From Stenotrophomonas maltophilia (GTDB lineage Bacteria; Pseudomonadota; Gammaproteobacteria; Xanthomonadales; Xanthomonadaceae), in assembly GCF_002799155.1 (NCBI RefSeq), contig NZ_NERD01000002.1, forward strand, positions 2,790,001 to 2,854,000: a stretch of DNA of 64,000 nucleotides, in the 5' to 3' direction. The position numbers and the translations under genes are program-made. Below the pieces are notes generated by a model. It saw only the letters and a list, made by a program, of their open reading frames with translations. It had not been told where the DNA came from and searched no databases. Below, in pieces: positions 20,206 to 28,993 of this stretch. Numbering within the stretch: the first letter of the stretch is position 1; each line of letters opens with the position of its first letter.

Positions 20206-21184
20206 CTGCCTGCCCTCCGAGGGTGGGTTGCAGGGCCGAGTCTGCCACGGCGGATGCTAGCCACGCGTCAACCAGATACAACGGCCGCTGCTTGGACTCC
20301 TCGTACAGCCGTCCCAGGTACTCACCCATCAAGCCCAGCGCGATCAGCTGCACCCCGCCCAGGAACAGGATCACCGCCATCATCGTCGGCCAACCCGCCA
20401 CCCGGTCGCCATACAACGCCGCCTTCACGATCACCCACAGGCCGAACACGAAAGCGACCGCTGCGGTTGCCAGGCCCAGATAGGTGGCGGCCCGCAGCGG
20501 CACGGTCGAGAATCCGGTGATGCCTTCGAGGGCGAAATTCCACAGCCGCCACAGGCTGAATTTACTGGTGCCGGCCACGCGCGCGTGGCGGTGATAGGGC
20601 ACGGCGATCCGCTTGAAGCCTACCCAGCTGAAAAGCCCCTTCATGAAACGGTGGCGCTCACGCATCCCGCGCAGGGCGCTCAGTGCGCGCGGCGACAACA
20701 GGCGGAAGTCCCCGGTATCGGCCGGAATCGGCGTCCGCGACAGGCGGCCCATCACCCGATAGAACATCGCTGCCGTGGCGCGCTTGATCCAGGACTCGCC
20801 ATCGCGGGCCATGCGCGTGCCGTACACGTTGTCATGGCCCTCGCGCCAGCACGCAACGAACTGCGGCACCAGCTCCGGCGGGTCCTGGCCATCGGCATCG
20901 AGGATCATCGCCGCCCCCTCGTGCACCAGATCCAGGCCTGCGGTCAGCGCCGCCTCCTTGCCGAAGTTGCGCGACAGCTTCAGCGCCGAGACGCGCGCAT
21001 CGGCCTGGGCCAGCCCCGCGATCACCTCCCATGTGCGGTCATGACTGCCGTCATCCACATAGAGGATGTGGCCGTCGATGTCGGGCATGCCGTCCAGCAC
21101 CGCGCACAGCCGTGGGTGCAGCAGCGGCAGTGCCAGGGCCTCGTTGTAGGCGGCGATGACGAAAGTAAGGCGTTCGCGGTTCAT
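20165..21184 (-). CDS. Family 2 glycosyltransferase, GtrB / polyprenyl-P transferase type
   Basis: 339 residues from ATG 21184, which gives the family start MNRERLTFVIAAYNEA. A GT-A domain (HILYVDDGSHDRTWEVI near 40, GAAMILDADGQDPPELV near 90 with the DxD site, GDFRLLSPRALSAL near 160) is followed by two C-terminal transmembrane helices (LGLATAAVAFVFGLWVIV, MMAVILFLGGVQLIALGLMG). Such enzymes load a sugar from a nucleotide donor onto a polyprenyl phosphate for later periplasmic transfer. No flippase or GtrA partner is adjacent. The 3' end overlaps the CBS-domain gene. Confidence 0.92.
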   Translation of the reverse strand: MNRERLTFVIAAYNEALALPLLHPRLCAVLDGMPDIDGHILYVDDGSHDRTWEVIAGLAQADARVSALKLSRNFGKEAALTAGLDLVHEGAAMILDADGQDPPELVPQFVACWREGHDNVYGTRMARDGESWIKRATAAMFYRVMGRLSRTPIPADTGDFRLLSPRALSALRGMRERHRFMKGLFSWVGFKRIAVPYHRHARVAGTSKFSLWRLWNFALEGITGFSTVPLRAATYLGLATAAVAFVFGLWVIVKAALYGDRVAGWPTMMAVILFLGGVQLIALGLMGEYLGRLYEESKQRPLYLVDAWLASAVADSALQPTLGGQADDDGTATVGRQVS

Positions 21185-21241
21185 GCCCGGATTGTACGTT
21201 GCCTGCAGGCGCATGGCCCGCCGCCCCGAGGGCATCTGCCC

Positions 21242-21985
21242 TCAATCTTCCGACAGGTATGACGCGCCACCCAGCTGGCGTGCCTGGCGCTGGATCCATG
21301 CCGCGCGCCGCTGCACATACGGCCCTGGTTTTGCCGCGTTGTAGCGCCTCGGTGCCGGCAGTACCGCCGCCAGTCGCGCGCTCTCGGCCGGACTCAGCCG
21401 GGCCGCGTCCTTGCCCCAGAATTTCTGGGCTGCCGCCTGCGCGCCGTATACACCATCACCGAACTCGGCGATGTTCGCGTACATCTCCAGGATCCGCTCC
21501 TTCGGCCACAGCGCCTCGATCAGCACCGTGTACCAGACTTCCAGGCCCTTGCGGACCCAGCTGCGGCCCTGCCACAGGAACAGGTTCTTGGCCACCTGCT
21601 GGCTGATCGTGCTGGCACCGCGCAGGCGCCCGCCCCTGGCGTTGTGGTCGCGGGCCTTTTCGATGGCCTGCAGATCGAAGCCGTTGTGATCCAGGAAGCG
21701 CTGGTCCTCGGCCGCCACCAGCGAGATCGGCAGGCTCGGCGCCATCTGCTCGATGTCGCGCCATTGGTAATGCAGCCGATAGGACCAGTCGGCCTCGCCC
21801 AGCGCCTCGCCATAGCGCCACAGCATCACCGTGGACACCGGCGGATCGATGAACCGCAGCACCAGCACCTGCAGGCAGCTGAAGGCGGCCAGCAGCACCG
21901 GCAGCCACAGCAGCCGCTTCCAGCGCCGCCGGCGCGGGGCGGCCACCACCGCCTCTACCTTGTGCTGCTCTCCCACTGCCCCCAT
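21242..21985 (-). CDS. mtgA: Monofunctional peptidoglycan glycosyltransferase
   Basis: 247 residues from ATG 21985; the longer reading frame is Arg-rich and runs into the divergent hslO. A membrane anchor ([21 protein letters not shown]) precedes a GT51 domain with the catalytic Glu in [20 protein letters not shown] near 95, [20 protein letters not shown] near 130 and [20 protein letters not shown] near 170. It polymerises lipid II glycan strands and has no transpeptidase domain. It follows the glycosyltransferase region on the same strand and is divergent from hslO across 77 bp. Confidence 0.95.
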   Translation of the reverse strand: MGAVGEQHKVEAVVAAPRRRRWKRLLWLPVLLAAFSCLQVLVLRFIDPPVSTVMLWRYGEALGEADWSYRLHYQWRDIEQMAPSLPISLVAAEDQRFLDHNGFDLQAIEKARDHNARGGRLRGASTISQQVAKNLFLWQGRSWVRKGLEVWYTVLIEALWPKERILEMYANIAEFGDGVYGAQAAAQKFWGKDAARLSPAESARLAAVLPAPRRYNAAKPGPYVQRRAAWIQRQARQLGGASYLSED

Positions 21986-22062
21986 TACTGGTGCATCCTT
22001 CTTCTGTCTGGTTGTCGGCGCATTATCCGGCAACCGCCCCCGTTTACGCGCGATGTGAGCCG

Positions 22063-22956
22063 ATGACCGCCAACTCCGATTCCCTGATCCGTTTCCTGCT
22101 TCCCGACGCCGGCGTCCGCGGCGTGCATGTGCACCTGCAGGCCACCTGGCAGGAAATCCTGTCCCACGCCGCGTACCCGGACGCCGCTGCCGAGCTGCTC
22201 GGCGAGGCCTGCGTCGCCTCCGCACTGTTCACCGGCCACACCAAGATCGATGGCCGCCTGTCAGTGCAGCTGCGCAGCAGCACTGCCCTGCGCACCCTGT
22301 TCGCCGAGTGCACCGCCGGCGGCACCCTGCGCGGCATCGCCCAGCTCAGCGAAGGCGCCGACGCGCCGCGTGACCTGTCCAGCCTCGGTGATGACGCCAT
22401 CCTCGCCATCACCATTGAAAATCCCGGCCTGGATCCGCGCGAGCCGCAGCGCTACCAGAGCCTGGTGGCGCTGAGCGCACCGGAACTGGACGAGGCCTTC
22501 GAGGACTATTTCCGCCAGTCCGAGCAGCTGCCGACCCGCCTGCTGCTGGCCGCCGACCGCAGCGGTGCCGCGGGCCTGCTGCTGCAGAAGCTGCCGGGCG
22601 ACGAAGGCGACGAGGATGGCTGGGCCCGCGCCAGCGCCCTGTTCGAGACCCTGGGCAAGGCGGAACTGCTGGCCACCCCGGCCGAGCAGCTGCTGCACCG
22701 CCTGTTCCACGAAGAGCGGCCGGAACTGCTGGGCGGCAAGCCGCTGTCCTTTGCCTGCTCCTGCTCGCGCGAGCGGGTTGCCGGCATGCTGCAGTCGCTG
22801 GGGGAAGAGGAGGCCCGTGCGGCCGCCGAGGACACCGGCGCCGTCGAAGTCCGTTGCGAATTCTGCGGGCGCGAGTATCACTTTCCATTGACGGAGTTCG
22901 GCATACTGTTCCACGGCGCCCAGGGGGCTGTACCGGCGCCTGAACGACTTCAGTAA
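22063..22956 (+). CDS. hslO: Redox-regulated chaperone Hsp33
   Basis: 297 residues from ATG 22063. The N-terminal Hsp33 domain includes [20 protein letters not shown] near 45 and [20 protein letters not shown] near 95. The C-terminal redox switch has the four zinc cysteines as CSC near 233 and CEFC near 268, within [10 protein letters not shown] and [12 protein letters not shown]. Oxidation releases zinc and activates holdase activity. It is divergent from mtgA. Confidence 0.96.
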   Translation: MTANSDSLIRFLLPDAGVRGVHVHLQATWQEILSHAAYPDAAAELLGEACVASALFTGHTKIDGRLSVQLRSSTALRTLFAECTAGGTLRGIAQLSEGADAPRDLSSLGDDAILAITIENPGLDPREPQRYQSLVALSAPELDEAFEDYFRQSEQLPTRLLLAADRSGAAGLLLQKLPGDEGDEDGWARASALFETLGKAELLATPAEQLLHRLFHEERPELLGGKPLSFACSCSRERVAGMLQSLGEEEARAAAEDTGAVEVRCEFCGREYHFPLTEFGILFHGAQGAVPAPERLQ

Positions 22957-22988
22957 ACGGCAGTCTTGTACCTGGGGAGGATCAAGGC

Positions 22989-23017
22989 TTGTTAAGAATT
23001 CATAAACACCCTAGGAT
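22989..23017 (+). promoter_or_regulatory. Candidate promoter for the 23.1 kb exported protein
   Basis: TTGTTA (22989-22994) and TAGGAT (23012-23017) are separated by 17 bases. A 7-bp hairpin, GTTCCCG with CGGGAAC (23021-23040), would lie at the very 5' end of the transcript. Confidence 0.55.
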
Positions 23018-23072
23018 CAGGTTCCCGTCCCCGCGGGAACTTCCGTTGTCCGTCCCTGTCTGAACTGGTCCG

Positions 23073-23921
23073 ATGCGTACCTACCTGCGTCTACCGCTGG
23101 CCCTGCTGATCGCCCTTGGCGCGATCACGGGCGTGCATGCGCAGAGCAAGGACACGCGCACGGTGCTGCCGGTATGGAACAAGGGCAGCGGCAAGGTCGA
23201 GGCGCTGCTGTACCTGGAACCGACTGGCGAACAGGCCGCCGGCGCCCGCTGGCATTTCGGCCGCAATTCGCTGGACGCGGCCTTTGGCCTCTCCTCAGGC
23301 GATTCGCTCGGCCTGCTCTGCAACAGCAGCAGCGGGACCAGCATCAGCGGACTGGCCAGTCATTGCATGCTGGCCAGCCTGGGCGACGAGGACGATCTGA
23401 ACAGCCGCCGTTTCAGCGGTACCGCCGCACTGAACCGTGGCAACAGCCGCCTGGGCATCACCGCCGGCAGCGGCCGTGAAACCCTTCCCGCCTGGTTGTC
23501 CGGCCCGAACAAGACGCCCTCGTTGCGTGCCGAGCAGAACGATCTGACCGTGTTCGCGCAGAAGAACATCGGTCGCGAAGGCTTCGTCTCCATTGCCGGT
23601 ACCTACGCCAAGGCGCGTCTGGTTCCGCTGGCCGACGCCTCGCCAGCCATCGTCGATCGCTGGGACAGCAAGAGCCTGAGCATCGGCGCCGGTTACGGCA
23701 ACTTCACCGGCAGCATCATCGGCCGCGTGGTCGACGTCCCGGGCAAGCCCGGCAAGTGGGAAGGCCTGGGCATCGGCCTGACCTGGCGTACTCCGTGGTC
23801 CGGCCAGCTCACCGTCGGTGCCGAGAATGTGATCAGCCGCGGCAAGAATCCGTTCTCCCCGCGCAACGAAAGCAACGACGACGGCACCGTGCCGTATGTG
23901 CGTTACGAACAGGATCTCTGA
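23073..23921 (+). CDS. Exported protein of unknown function, beta-rich
   Basis: 282 residues with a signal peptide (LPLALLIALGAITGVHAQ). No characterised family was recognised. The mature part alternates Gly-rich amphipathic strands (GARWHFGRNSLDAAFGLSSG, LSIGAGYGNFTGSIIGRVVD, WEGLGIGLTWRTPWSGQLTV) and ends in YVRYEQDL, with Leu rather than the Phe/Trp typical of outer-membrane barrels. A small outer-membrane barrel-like protein is plausible but not shown. A short Cys-containing segment (LLCNSSSG, SHCMLAS) could form a disulfide. It has its own promoter-like site upstream and a 9-bp hairpin after the stop. Confidence 0.75.
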   Translation: MRTYLRLPLALLIALGAITGVHAQSKDTRTVLPVWNKGSGKVEALLYLEPTGEQAAGARWHFGRNSLDAAFGLSSGDSLGLLCNSSSGTSISGLASHCMLASLGDEDDLNSRRFSGTAALNRGNSRLGITAGSGRETLPAWLSGPNKTPSLRAEQNDLTVFAQKNIGREGFVSIAGTYAKARLVPLADASPAIVDRWDSKSLSIGAGYGNFTGSIIGRVVDVPGKPGKWEGLGIGLTWRTPWSGQLTVGAENVISRGKNPFSPRNESNDDGTVPYVRYEQDL

Positions 23922-23952
23922 TCCCGCACGCAGGTTCAGTAGCGATGTTCCC

Positions 23953-23974
23953 AAGGGCGCCGAAGGGCGCCCTT
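23953..23974 (+). terminator. Hairpin downstream of the 23.1 kb gene
   Basis: AAGGGCGCC and GGCGCCCTT pair over 9 bp with a GAAG loop, 31 bases after the stop. No U-run follows, so it may be a weak terminator or an RNA 3' end protector. Confidence 0.5.
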
Positions 23975-24188
23975 CGCATGTGTGCGCCTGCCACGCACCG
24001 GCAGATGGATAACGCTATTGGGATATGAAACCGAACACATCGACATAGTGCGATACATATCAGTCGAAACTTTTTCCATCATCCTGCGTTAACAATCGAG
24101 GCAGGAACGCATATCCATACCATCAACCTATTGATTGGCATGGATAAAGCGCATTTTTACCAAAATCACAGACTTGATTAACACAGCT

Positions 24189-24216
24189 TTAATTCTTGGC
24201 GAACGCCCGTTACTAT
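24189..24216 (+). promoter_or_regulatory. Candidate promoter of the TonB-dependent receptor gene
   Basis: TTAATT (24189-24194) and TACTAT (24211-24216) are 16 bases apart inside an AT-rich stretch (about 24010-24220) that stands out from the GC-rich surroundings. The remaining part of that AT-rich stretch shows no gene and no further clear motif. Confidence 0.45.
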
Positions 24217-24235
24217 CGGGTCAGCCTCGCGATTT

Positions 24236-24255
24236 GGGAGCGCTTTTTCGCTCCC
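24236..24255 (+). promoter_or_regulatory. 5' leader hairpin of the TonB-dependent receptor
   Basis: GGGAGCG and CGCTCCC pair perfectly over 7 bp with a CTTTTT loop, 48 bases upstream of the ATG. It resembles a terminator stem but the U-rich part is the loop, not the tail. It could be an sRNA- or protein-responsive leader element. Confidence 0.45.
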
Positions 24256-24302
24256 CCGCCGGGCATTAACCCCAGCCAAGATTTCTTGGAGAGAGAGAGC
24301 CA

Positions 24303-27179
24303 ATGAAACTCAAGTCAAGCCAACTGCGTGACGCAGTTGTGATCGCGCTTGTCGCCGGTGCCGCCACCGCGACGGCCCACGCCCAGGAAGCCACCAACCT
24401 CGACCGTATCGAGGTCACCGGTTCGCGCATCCGTCAGGTCGATACCGAAACCGCACAGCCCGTCCTGAGCATCAGCCGCGCTTCGATCGAGAAGAGCGGC
24501 TTCAAGACCGTGGCCGACGTCCTGCAGAACATCTCTGCCGCCGGCAGCCCGGCCATCAGCCGTTCCGAGCCGCTGTCCTCCGGCGAAGCCGTCGGTGGCT
24601 TCTACATCGACCTGCGCAACCTCGGTGCCGAGCGCACCCTGGTGCTGGTCGACGGCAAGCGCCTCGGCGCCAGCGTCAGCGGCCTGCAGGACGTGTCGCA
24701 GATCCCGTCGGCCATCGTCGAGCGCATCGACGTGCTGAAGGACGGCGCGTCGTCGATCTACGGCTCCGACGCGATCGCCGGCGTGATCAACATCATCACC
24801 CGCAAGAACTTCCAGGGCCTGGAAGCCAACGCCTACGTCGGCCAGTACGGCGAAGGCGACGGCCAGAAGACCAGCTACGACTTCGTGGCCGGCTTCACCG
24901 GTGACCGTGGCTCGATCACCATCGGCGCCGAATACGCCGAAGAAAAGGAAGTGTGGGCCAAGGACCGCTGGTTCAGCCGTTATCCGCGCACCACCTTCCA
25001 CCCGGCCCAGAACTGGAGCCCGGTCAGCCAGTGGGGCACCATCATCGATCCGGATACCGATGACTGGCTGGTGCTGAACCGTGGTGGCGACTACCGCGAC
25101 GTCAACCAGTACCACGACCAGGACTTCGCCGGCATCACCGGTGACACCAGCAACTCCAATACGCAGATGCACCTGCTGACGCCGACCAAGCGTCGCTCGG
25201 TGTTCGCCAACGTTCAGTACGACCTGACCGACAACGTCCGTTTCGTCTCCGACCTGCTTTACACCCGTCGTGAGTCGCAGGCCCAGGTCGCAGGCTATCC
25301 GCTGCAGACCGCCTCGTATGAGCGCCTGGGTGCCACGTGGGATGCCGACAGCTACTACAACCCCTTCGGCAAGGACATGGGCTTCATGCGCCGTGGCTGG
25401 GAAGTGCCGCGCCTGTCGACCAACAAGCTGACCACCTTCCGCTTCACCGGCGCCCTGCAGGGCAGCTTCCAGTTCAATGACAAGTACTTCGACTGGGAAG
25501 CGGGCTACATCTACCAGAACTCTGAGAACCAGCAGAGCCAGACCGGCAACTACAACGTGCTGGCGGTCAATGCCGCCACCGGTCCGTCGTTCTACAACCC
25601 GGCCACCGGCCGCGTCGAGTGCGGCACGGCTGCAGGCCTGGTCGACGGCTCCAATCCGATCTATGGCCCGGGCGCCGGCGGCTGCCTGCCGTGGAACCCG
25701 GCCATTCCGTATGGCCGTACCGGTGACGGTGGCCTGACCGGCAACCCGGACCTGCAGCAGTTCCTGTTCCCGACCACCAAGAACACCGGTGAAGTCACCA
25801 CCAAGACCTACTACGCGAACATCGCCGGCAGCCTGTTCACCCTGCCCGCCGGCGACCTGGGCTTCGCGCTGGGTTACGAGTACCGCGAAGACAAGGGTTC
25901 GTACAATCCGGACGCCCTGTCGCAGACCGGCTACTCGACCGACCTGGCCGCCGGCCCGACCGGTGGCGGCTACGACGTCAACGAAGTGTACCTGGAGCTG
26001 AATGTTCCGATCCTGGCCGACCTGCCGGGTGCCAAGGAACTGAGCTTCAACGCCGCGACGCGCTATTCGAAGTACAGCACCTTCGGCAACACCACCAACA
26101 ACAAGTTCGGCCTGAAGTGGAAGCCGATCGACCAGCTGCTGGTGCGTGCGACCTACGCCGAAGGCTTCCGTGCGCCGACCATCGACAATCTGTACGGTGG
26201 CAGCTCGCAGACCTTCGCGTACTTCACCGATCCGTGCGACACCTCGTTCGGCTCCACCGATCAGCCGGGCGTCGCCGCCCGTTGTGCCGCGGCCATCGGC
26301 CCGACCGCCAGCACCTTCCGCCAGCTGCGCCAGGGCTATGTGCCGGCCAGCGGTCCGGATGAGCAGACGCCGGATCCGTTCAATGCCGTCTCCAATCCGG
26401 ACCTGACCCCGGAGAAGTCGAAGTCCAAGACGGTCGGCCTGGTGTGGAGCCCGACCTTCGCCCAGGGCCTGAACATGAGCCTGGACTGGTGGAACATCAA
26501 GATCACCAACACCATCGTCACCGACAGCCCGGATGACCAGCTGAACGACTGCTACGTGCTTGGCATCGCCGAGCGCTGCAACTCGTTCACCCGTGACCCG
26601 AACCGTCACAACGTGATCAACCTGACCTACGCACCGCGTAATGCCGGTTACCAGGAAACCGAAGGCTTCGACTTCGACGTGGCCTACCGCTTCGAGACCG
26701 ACAGCTGGGGTACCTTCAACGCCAACCTGCAGAACAGCTACGTCACCAAGAACGTGCTGAAGACCACCAACGCGCAGCAGGTGCCGGTGTCGATCCTCAA
26801 CGGCTTCGGCAGCAACTTCCGCCTGCGTTCGAACCTGGTGCTGGGCTGGGAGCGTGGCGACTGGGGCGTGACCTGGGGCACCCGTTACTTCTCCAGCGTC
26901 AAGGAGCGCTGCTATTACAGCGACGAGTGCAGCCTGCCGGACTTCGGTTCGCCGGATCCGGTGCGCGACCAGCCGATGAACAAGCGTGGTTCGACCATGT
27001 TCCACGACGTCCAGGTCTCCTGGAACGCCCCGTGGAATGCAACCATCGCCGTGGGTGCGCGTAACGTGTTCGATCATTACGGCCCGCAGATGTACTCGGC
27101 GCCGAACTCGCAGTACTCCTACTACGGTGGCTACGACATCGGTCGCTTCATGTACATGCAGTACAAGCAGAAGTTCTGA
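24303..27179 (+). CDS. TonB-dependent outer-membrane receptor
   Basis: 958 residues. Signal peptide (DAVVIALVAGAATATAHAQ), then the TonB box region (NLDRIEVTGSRIRQVDTETA), a plug domain (VADVLQNISAAGSPAISRSE; ERTLVLVDGKRLGASVSG; RIDVLKDGASSIYGSDAIAG) and a long 22-strand-type barrel ending FMYMQYKQKF with the terminal Phe expected of barrels. GSRI plus the large size match receptors of the Xanthomonadaceae/Caulobacter type that import oligosaccharides or peptides rather than siderophores; the substrate is unknown. GGAGAGAGAG lies upstream of the ATG. It is monocistronic with a strong terminator. Confidence 0.94.
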   Translation: MKLKSSQLRDAVVIALVAGAATATAHAQEATNLDRIEVTGSRIRQVDTETAQPVLSISRASIEKSGFKTVADVLQNISAAGSPAISRSEPLSSGEAVGGFYIDLRNLGAERTLVLVDGKRLGASVSGLQDVSQIPSAIVERIDVLKDGASSIYGSDAIAGVINIITRKNFQGLEANAYVGQYGEGDGQKTSYDFVAGFTGDRGSITIGAEYAEEKEVWAKDRWFSRYPRTTFHPAQNWSPVSQWGTIIDPDTDDWLVLNRGGDYRDVNQYHDQDFAGITGDTSNSNTQMHLLTPTKRRSVFANVQYDLTDNVRFVSDLLYTRRESQAQVAGYPLQTASYERLGATWDADSYYNPFGKDMGFMRRGWEVPRLSTNKLTTFRFTGALQGSFQFNDKYFDWEAGYIYQNSENQQSQTGNYNVLAVNAATGPSFYNPATGRVECGTAAGLVDGSNPIYGPGAGGCLPWNPAIPYGRTGDGGLTGNPDLQQFLFPTTKNTGEVTTKTYYANIAGSLFTLPAGDLGFALGYEYREDKGSYNPDALSQTGYSTDLAAGPTGGGYDVNEVYLELNVPILADLPGAKELSFNAATRYSKYSTFGNTTNNKFGLKWKPIDQLLVRATYAEGFRAPTIDNLYGGSSQTFAYFTDPCDTSFGSTDQPGVAARCAAAIGPTASTFRQLRQGYVPASGPDEQTPDPFNAVSNPDLTPEKSKSKTVGLVWSPTFAQGLNMSLDWWNIKITNTIVTDSPDDQLNDCYVLGIAERCNSFTRDPNRHNVINLTYAPRNAGYQETEGFDFDVAYRFETDSWGTFNANLQNSYVTKNVLKTTNAQQVPVSILNGFGSNFRLRSNLVLGWERGDWGVTWGTRYFSSVKERCYYSDECSLPDFGSPDPVRDQPMNKRGSTMFHDVQVSWNAPWNATIAVGARNVFDHYGPQMYSAPNSQYSYYGGYDIGRFMYMQYKQKF

Positions 27180-27204
27180 TCGGCAGTCTGATCAGCTGAT
27201 GCAG

Positions 27205-27234
27205 CAACGGCCCCGCAAGGGGCCGTTGTTCTTT
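27205..27234 (+). terminator. Rho-independent terminator of the TonB-dependent receptor
   Basis: CAACGGCCCC and GGGGCCGTTG pair over 10 bp around a GCAA tetraloop and are followed by TTCTTT. Confidence 0.9.
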
Positions 27235-27266
27235 GTGGTGCATGGAAGCACGCTGGGCCGCGCGCG

Positions 27267-27293
27267 AAAAAAAAGCCGCGGCATCGCCGCGGC
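27267..27293 (-). terminator. Rho-independent terminator of the tetR gene
   Basis: On the minus strand GCCGCGGC, loop GAT and GCCGCGGC are followed by eight U residues (the A-run at 27267-27274). It lies just beyond the tetR stop and back to back with the receptor terminator. Confidence 0.9.
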
Positions 27294-27319
27294 CTTCCTT
27301 CAGCATCATTCCCGGGCAC

Positions 27320-27922
27320 TCATCCGTTCGGGATCAGCGTCTCGATCAGATGCTCGACGTACGCTTCGAAATCCTCGCGTGCCTGCTTGGGCTGCTGCAG
27401 CTGCAACGACAACTGCAGGAAGCCGACGTAGGCAGCGTAGGCCAGCCGCGCACGATGGCGTGCGTCGGTCGAGCTGAGGCCGGCCTGGCGGAACGAGGCG
27501 ACCAGATAATCAAGGCGTCGCTGCGAGACGCGGTCGATCACCGGCCGCACCATTGGATGATCCAGTGCCTTGAGCAGCTCGCTGTAGATGATGTGCGGCT
27601 GCACTTCATGCGCCACCATCTGGAACAGCTGACGCAGGCGCACGCGCGGATCCGGTACGTCTTCCAGGCTGCCGAACACCTGTTCCTGTTCGAACAGTTC
27701 CCAGCGTTCCAGCGCCGCCTGCAGCAATGCATCGCGCGAAGGGAAATGCCAGTAGAAACTTCCCTTGGTGACACCCAGTCGCCGTGCCAGCGGCTCCACC
27801 GCGACGGCGCCGACACCTTGTTCAGCAATCAGATCGAGGGCCGCCTGGGCCCAGTCTTCGGCACTCAGGCGGCTGTTGCGGCCGGCGCGCGGTTCGCCGG
27901 CGGAAGCGTCAGGTTGATTCAT
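27320..27922 (-). CDS. TetR family transcriptional regulator
   Basis: 200 residues. A TetR helix-turn-helix is near 25-70 (WAQAALDLIAEQGVGAVAVE; ARRLGVTKGSFYWHFPSRDA), and the rest is an all-helical ligand domain. It is divergent from the hydrolase-fadE-DUF4442 operon. Two related 18-bp palindromes in front of that operon (28026-28043 and 28062-28079) are its probable operators, and a CCATAC half-site lies close to its own start. Neighbour function suggests an acyl-CoA or fatty-acid effector; this is inference. Confidence 0.92.
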   Translation of the reverse strand: MNQPDASAGEPRAGRNSRLSAEDWAQAALDLIAEQGVGAVAVEPLARRLGVTKGSFYWHFPSRDALLQAALERWELFEQEQVFGSLEDVPDPRVRLRQLFQMVAHEVQPHIIYSELLKALDHPMVRPVIDRVSQRRLDYLVASFRQAGLSSTDARHRARLAYAAYVGFLQLSLQLQQPKQAREDFEAYVEHLIETLIPNG

Positions 27923-28025
27923 GGACTGATTTAACCATACGCCGGGGTTCGTTGCAGTACGCGGTTGCGGTCGGAAGCGTCGCAGGACCCTGGGGAGGGT
28001 CCATTCAGGCGCCTTCCGCAGTGCA

Positions 28026-28043
28026 CCATACCCTGCAGTATTG
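28026..28043. promoter_or_regulatory. Operator palindrome O1 (upstream)
   Basis: CCATACC-CTGC-AGTATTG: an imperfect inverted repeat with a 4-base spacer. Each half differs from O2 by one base. Its right half runs into the candidate -35 box (TTGACT at 28041). Probable site for the divergent TetR protein. Confidence 0.65.
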
Positions 28044-28070
28044 ACTTCCCCCCGAAGCGATCCATACTAG
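28041..28070 (+). promoter_or_regulatory. Candidate promoter of the fatty-acid operon (leaderless)
   Basis: TTGACT (28041-28046) and TACTAG (28065-28070) are 18 bases apart. Transcription would start about 6-7 bases downstream, at or next to the ATG at 28076, giving a leaderless mRNA; no ribosome site precedes this ATG. Confidence 0.6.
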
Positions 28071-28079
28071 CAAGTATGG
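28062..28079. promoter_or_regulatory. Operator palindrome O2 over -10 and start codon
   Basis: CCATACT-AGCA-AGTATGG: a perfect inverted repeat with 7-base halves. It covers the -10 box and the hydrolase start codon. It repeats O1 exactly 36 bases downstream in the same register. Confidence 0.7.
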
Positions 28080-28993
28080 TTACGTCCCCAACTTCCGCTG
28101 CGTTCCATGACCTGCGCCTGGACGCCGCCCATGGCGCCCGCCTGGCGGCGACCGCCAGCGACCATGGCCGGCGCGGCCGCGTGCTGTTCGCACATGGCTT
28201 CGGCCAGACCCGCCATGCCTGGAATGCCACCGCCCGCGCGTTGAACGCCGCTGGGCTGCAGACGCTGGCCTACGACGCCCGCGGCCATGGCGATTCCGAC
28301 TGGAATGCTGCCGATCTGCCCTATCACGGTGAACAGTTCGCCGACGACCTGATCGTGCTGGCCGGCGAACAGCCGCGTCCGCCGGTACTGGTCGCCGCAT
28401 CGATGGGCGGCCTGTTCGGCCTGCTGGCCGAGTCGCGCTGGCCGGGCCTGTTCTCGGCGATGGTGCTGGTCGACATCACCCCGCGTTGGGACACCGCCGG
28501 CGTCGAGCGCATCCTGGCCTTCATGACCGCTCATCCCGACGGCTTCGCCTCACTGACCCAGGCCGCTGACGTGATTTCAGCGTATATGCCGCACCGTCCG
28601 CGCAAATCCGAGCAGTCACTGCGTGCCCTGCTGCGCGAGGACGGCCACGGCCGCTGGCGCTGGCATTGGGACCCGCGCCTGGTGGCCGAACTGGCCCGCG
28701 ACAGCGAGCAGCACCAGGACGCACTGGCCGAGGCCGCGCGCCAGGTGAAGTGCCCGCTGCTGCTGGTCAGCGGCGGACGCAGCGACCTGGTCACGCCGCA
28801 GACCGTGGCCGAATTCCTGGCGTTGGCGCCGCATGCGCGCCATGTGCAGCTGCCGCAGGCCACACATATGGTCGCCGGCGATGACAACGACGCCTTTACC
28901 GCTACTGTGTTGGACTATCTGGACGTGTTGCCCGCAGCGGACGCTGCGGCTTCGTCCGCCACAAACGAGCACGTCACCGGAGCACGCTCATGA
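28076..28993 (+). CDS. Alpha/beta hydrolase, first gene of the fadE operon
   Basis: 305 residues from ATG 28076. The alpha/beta-hydrolase signature is complete: VLFAHGFGQTRHAWNATARA near 35, nucleophile Ser in AASMGGLFGLLAE near 107, LLVSGGRSDLVTPQTV with the acid near 230, and the catalytic His in QATHMVAGDDN near 262. The stop overlaps the fadE start as ATGA, so it is coupled to beta-oxidation; it may hydrolyse an ester or thioester substrate. The reading frame is open upstream, but the promoter and operator layout point to this ATG, probably at +1 of the mRNA. Confidence 0.9.
   Translation: MVTSPTSAAFHDLRLDAAHGARLAATASDHGRRGRVLFAHGFGQTRHAWNATARALNAAGLQTLAYDARGHGDSDWNAADLPYHGEQFADDLIVLAGEQPRPPVLVAASMGGLFGLLAESRWPGLFSAMVLVDITPRWDTAGVERILAFMTAHPDGFASLTQAADVISAYMPHRPRKSEQSLRALLREDGHGRWRWHWDPRLVAELARDSEQHQDALAEAARQVKCPLLLVSGGRSDLVTPQTVAEFLALAPHARHVQLPQATHMVAGDDNDAFTATVLDYLDVLPAADAAASSATNEHVTGARS

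Noticed and set aside
24315..27077. Minus-strand reading frame of about 920 codons opposite the TonB-dependent receptor gene
   Set aside because: It is a composition-driven shadow of a well-supported gene; it lacks a recognisable domain and a ribosome site. The same applies to the frames opposite chpA, the hybrid kinase, prfC and fadE.
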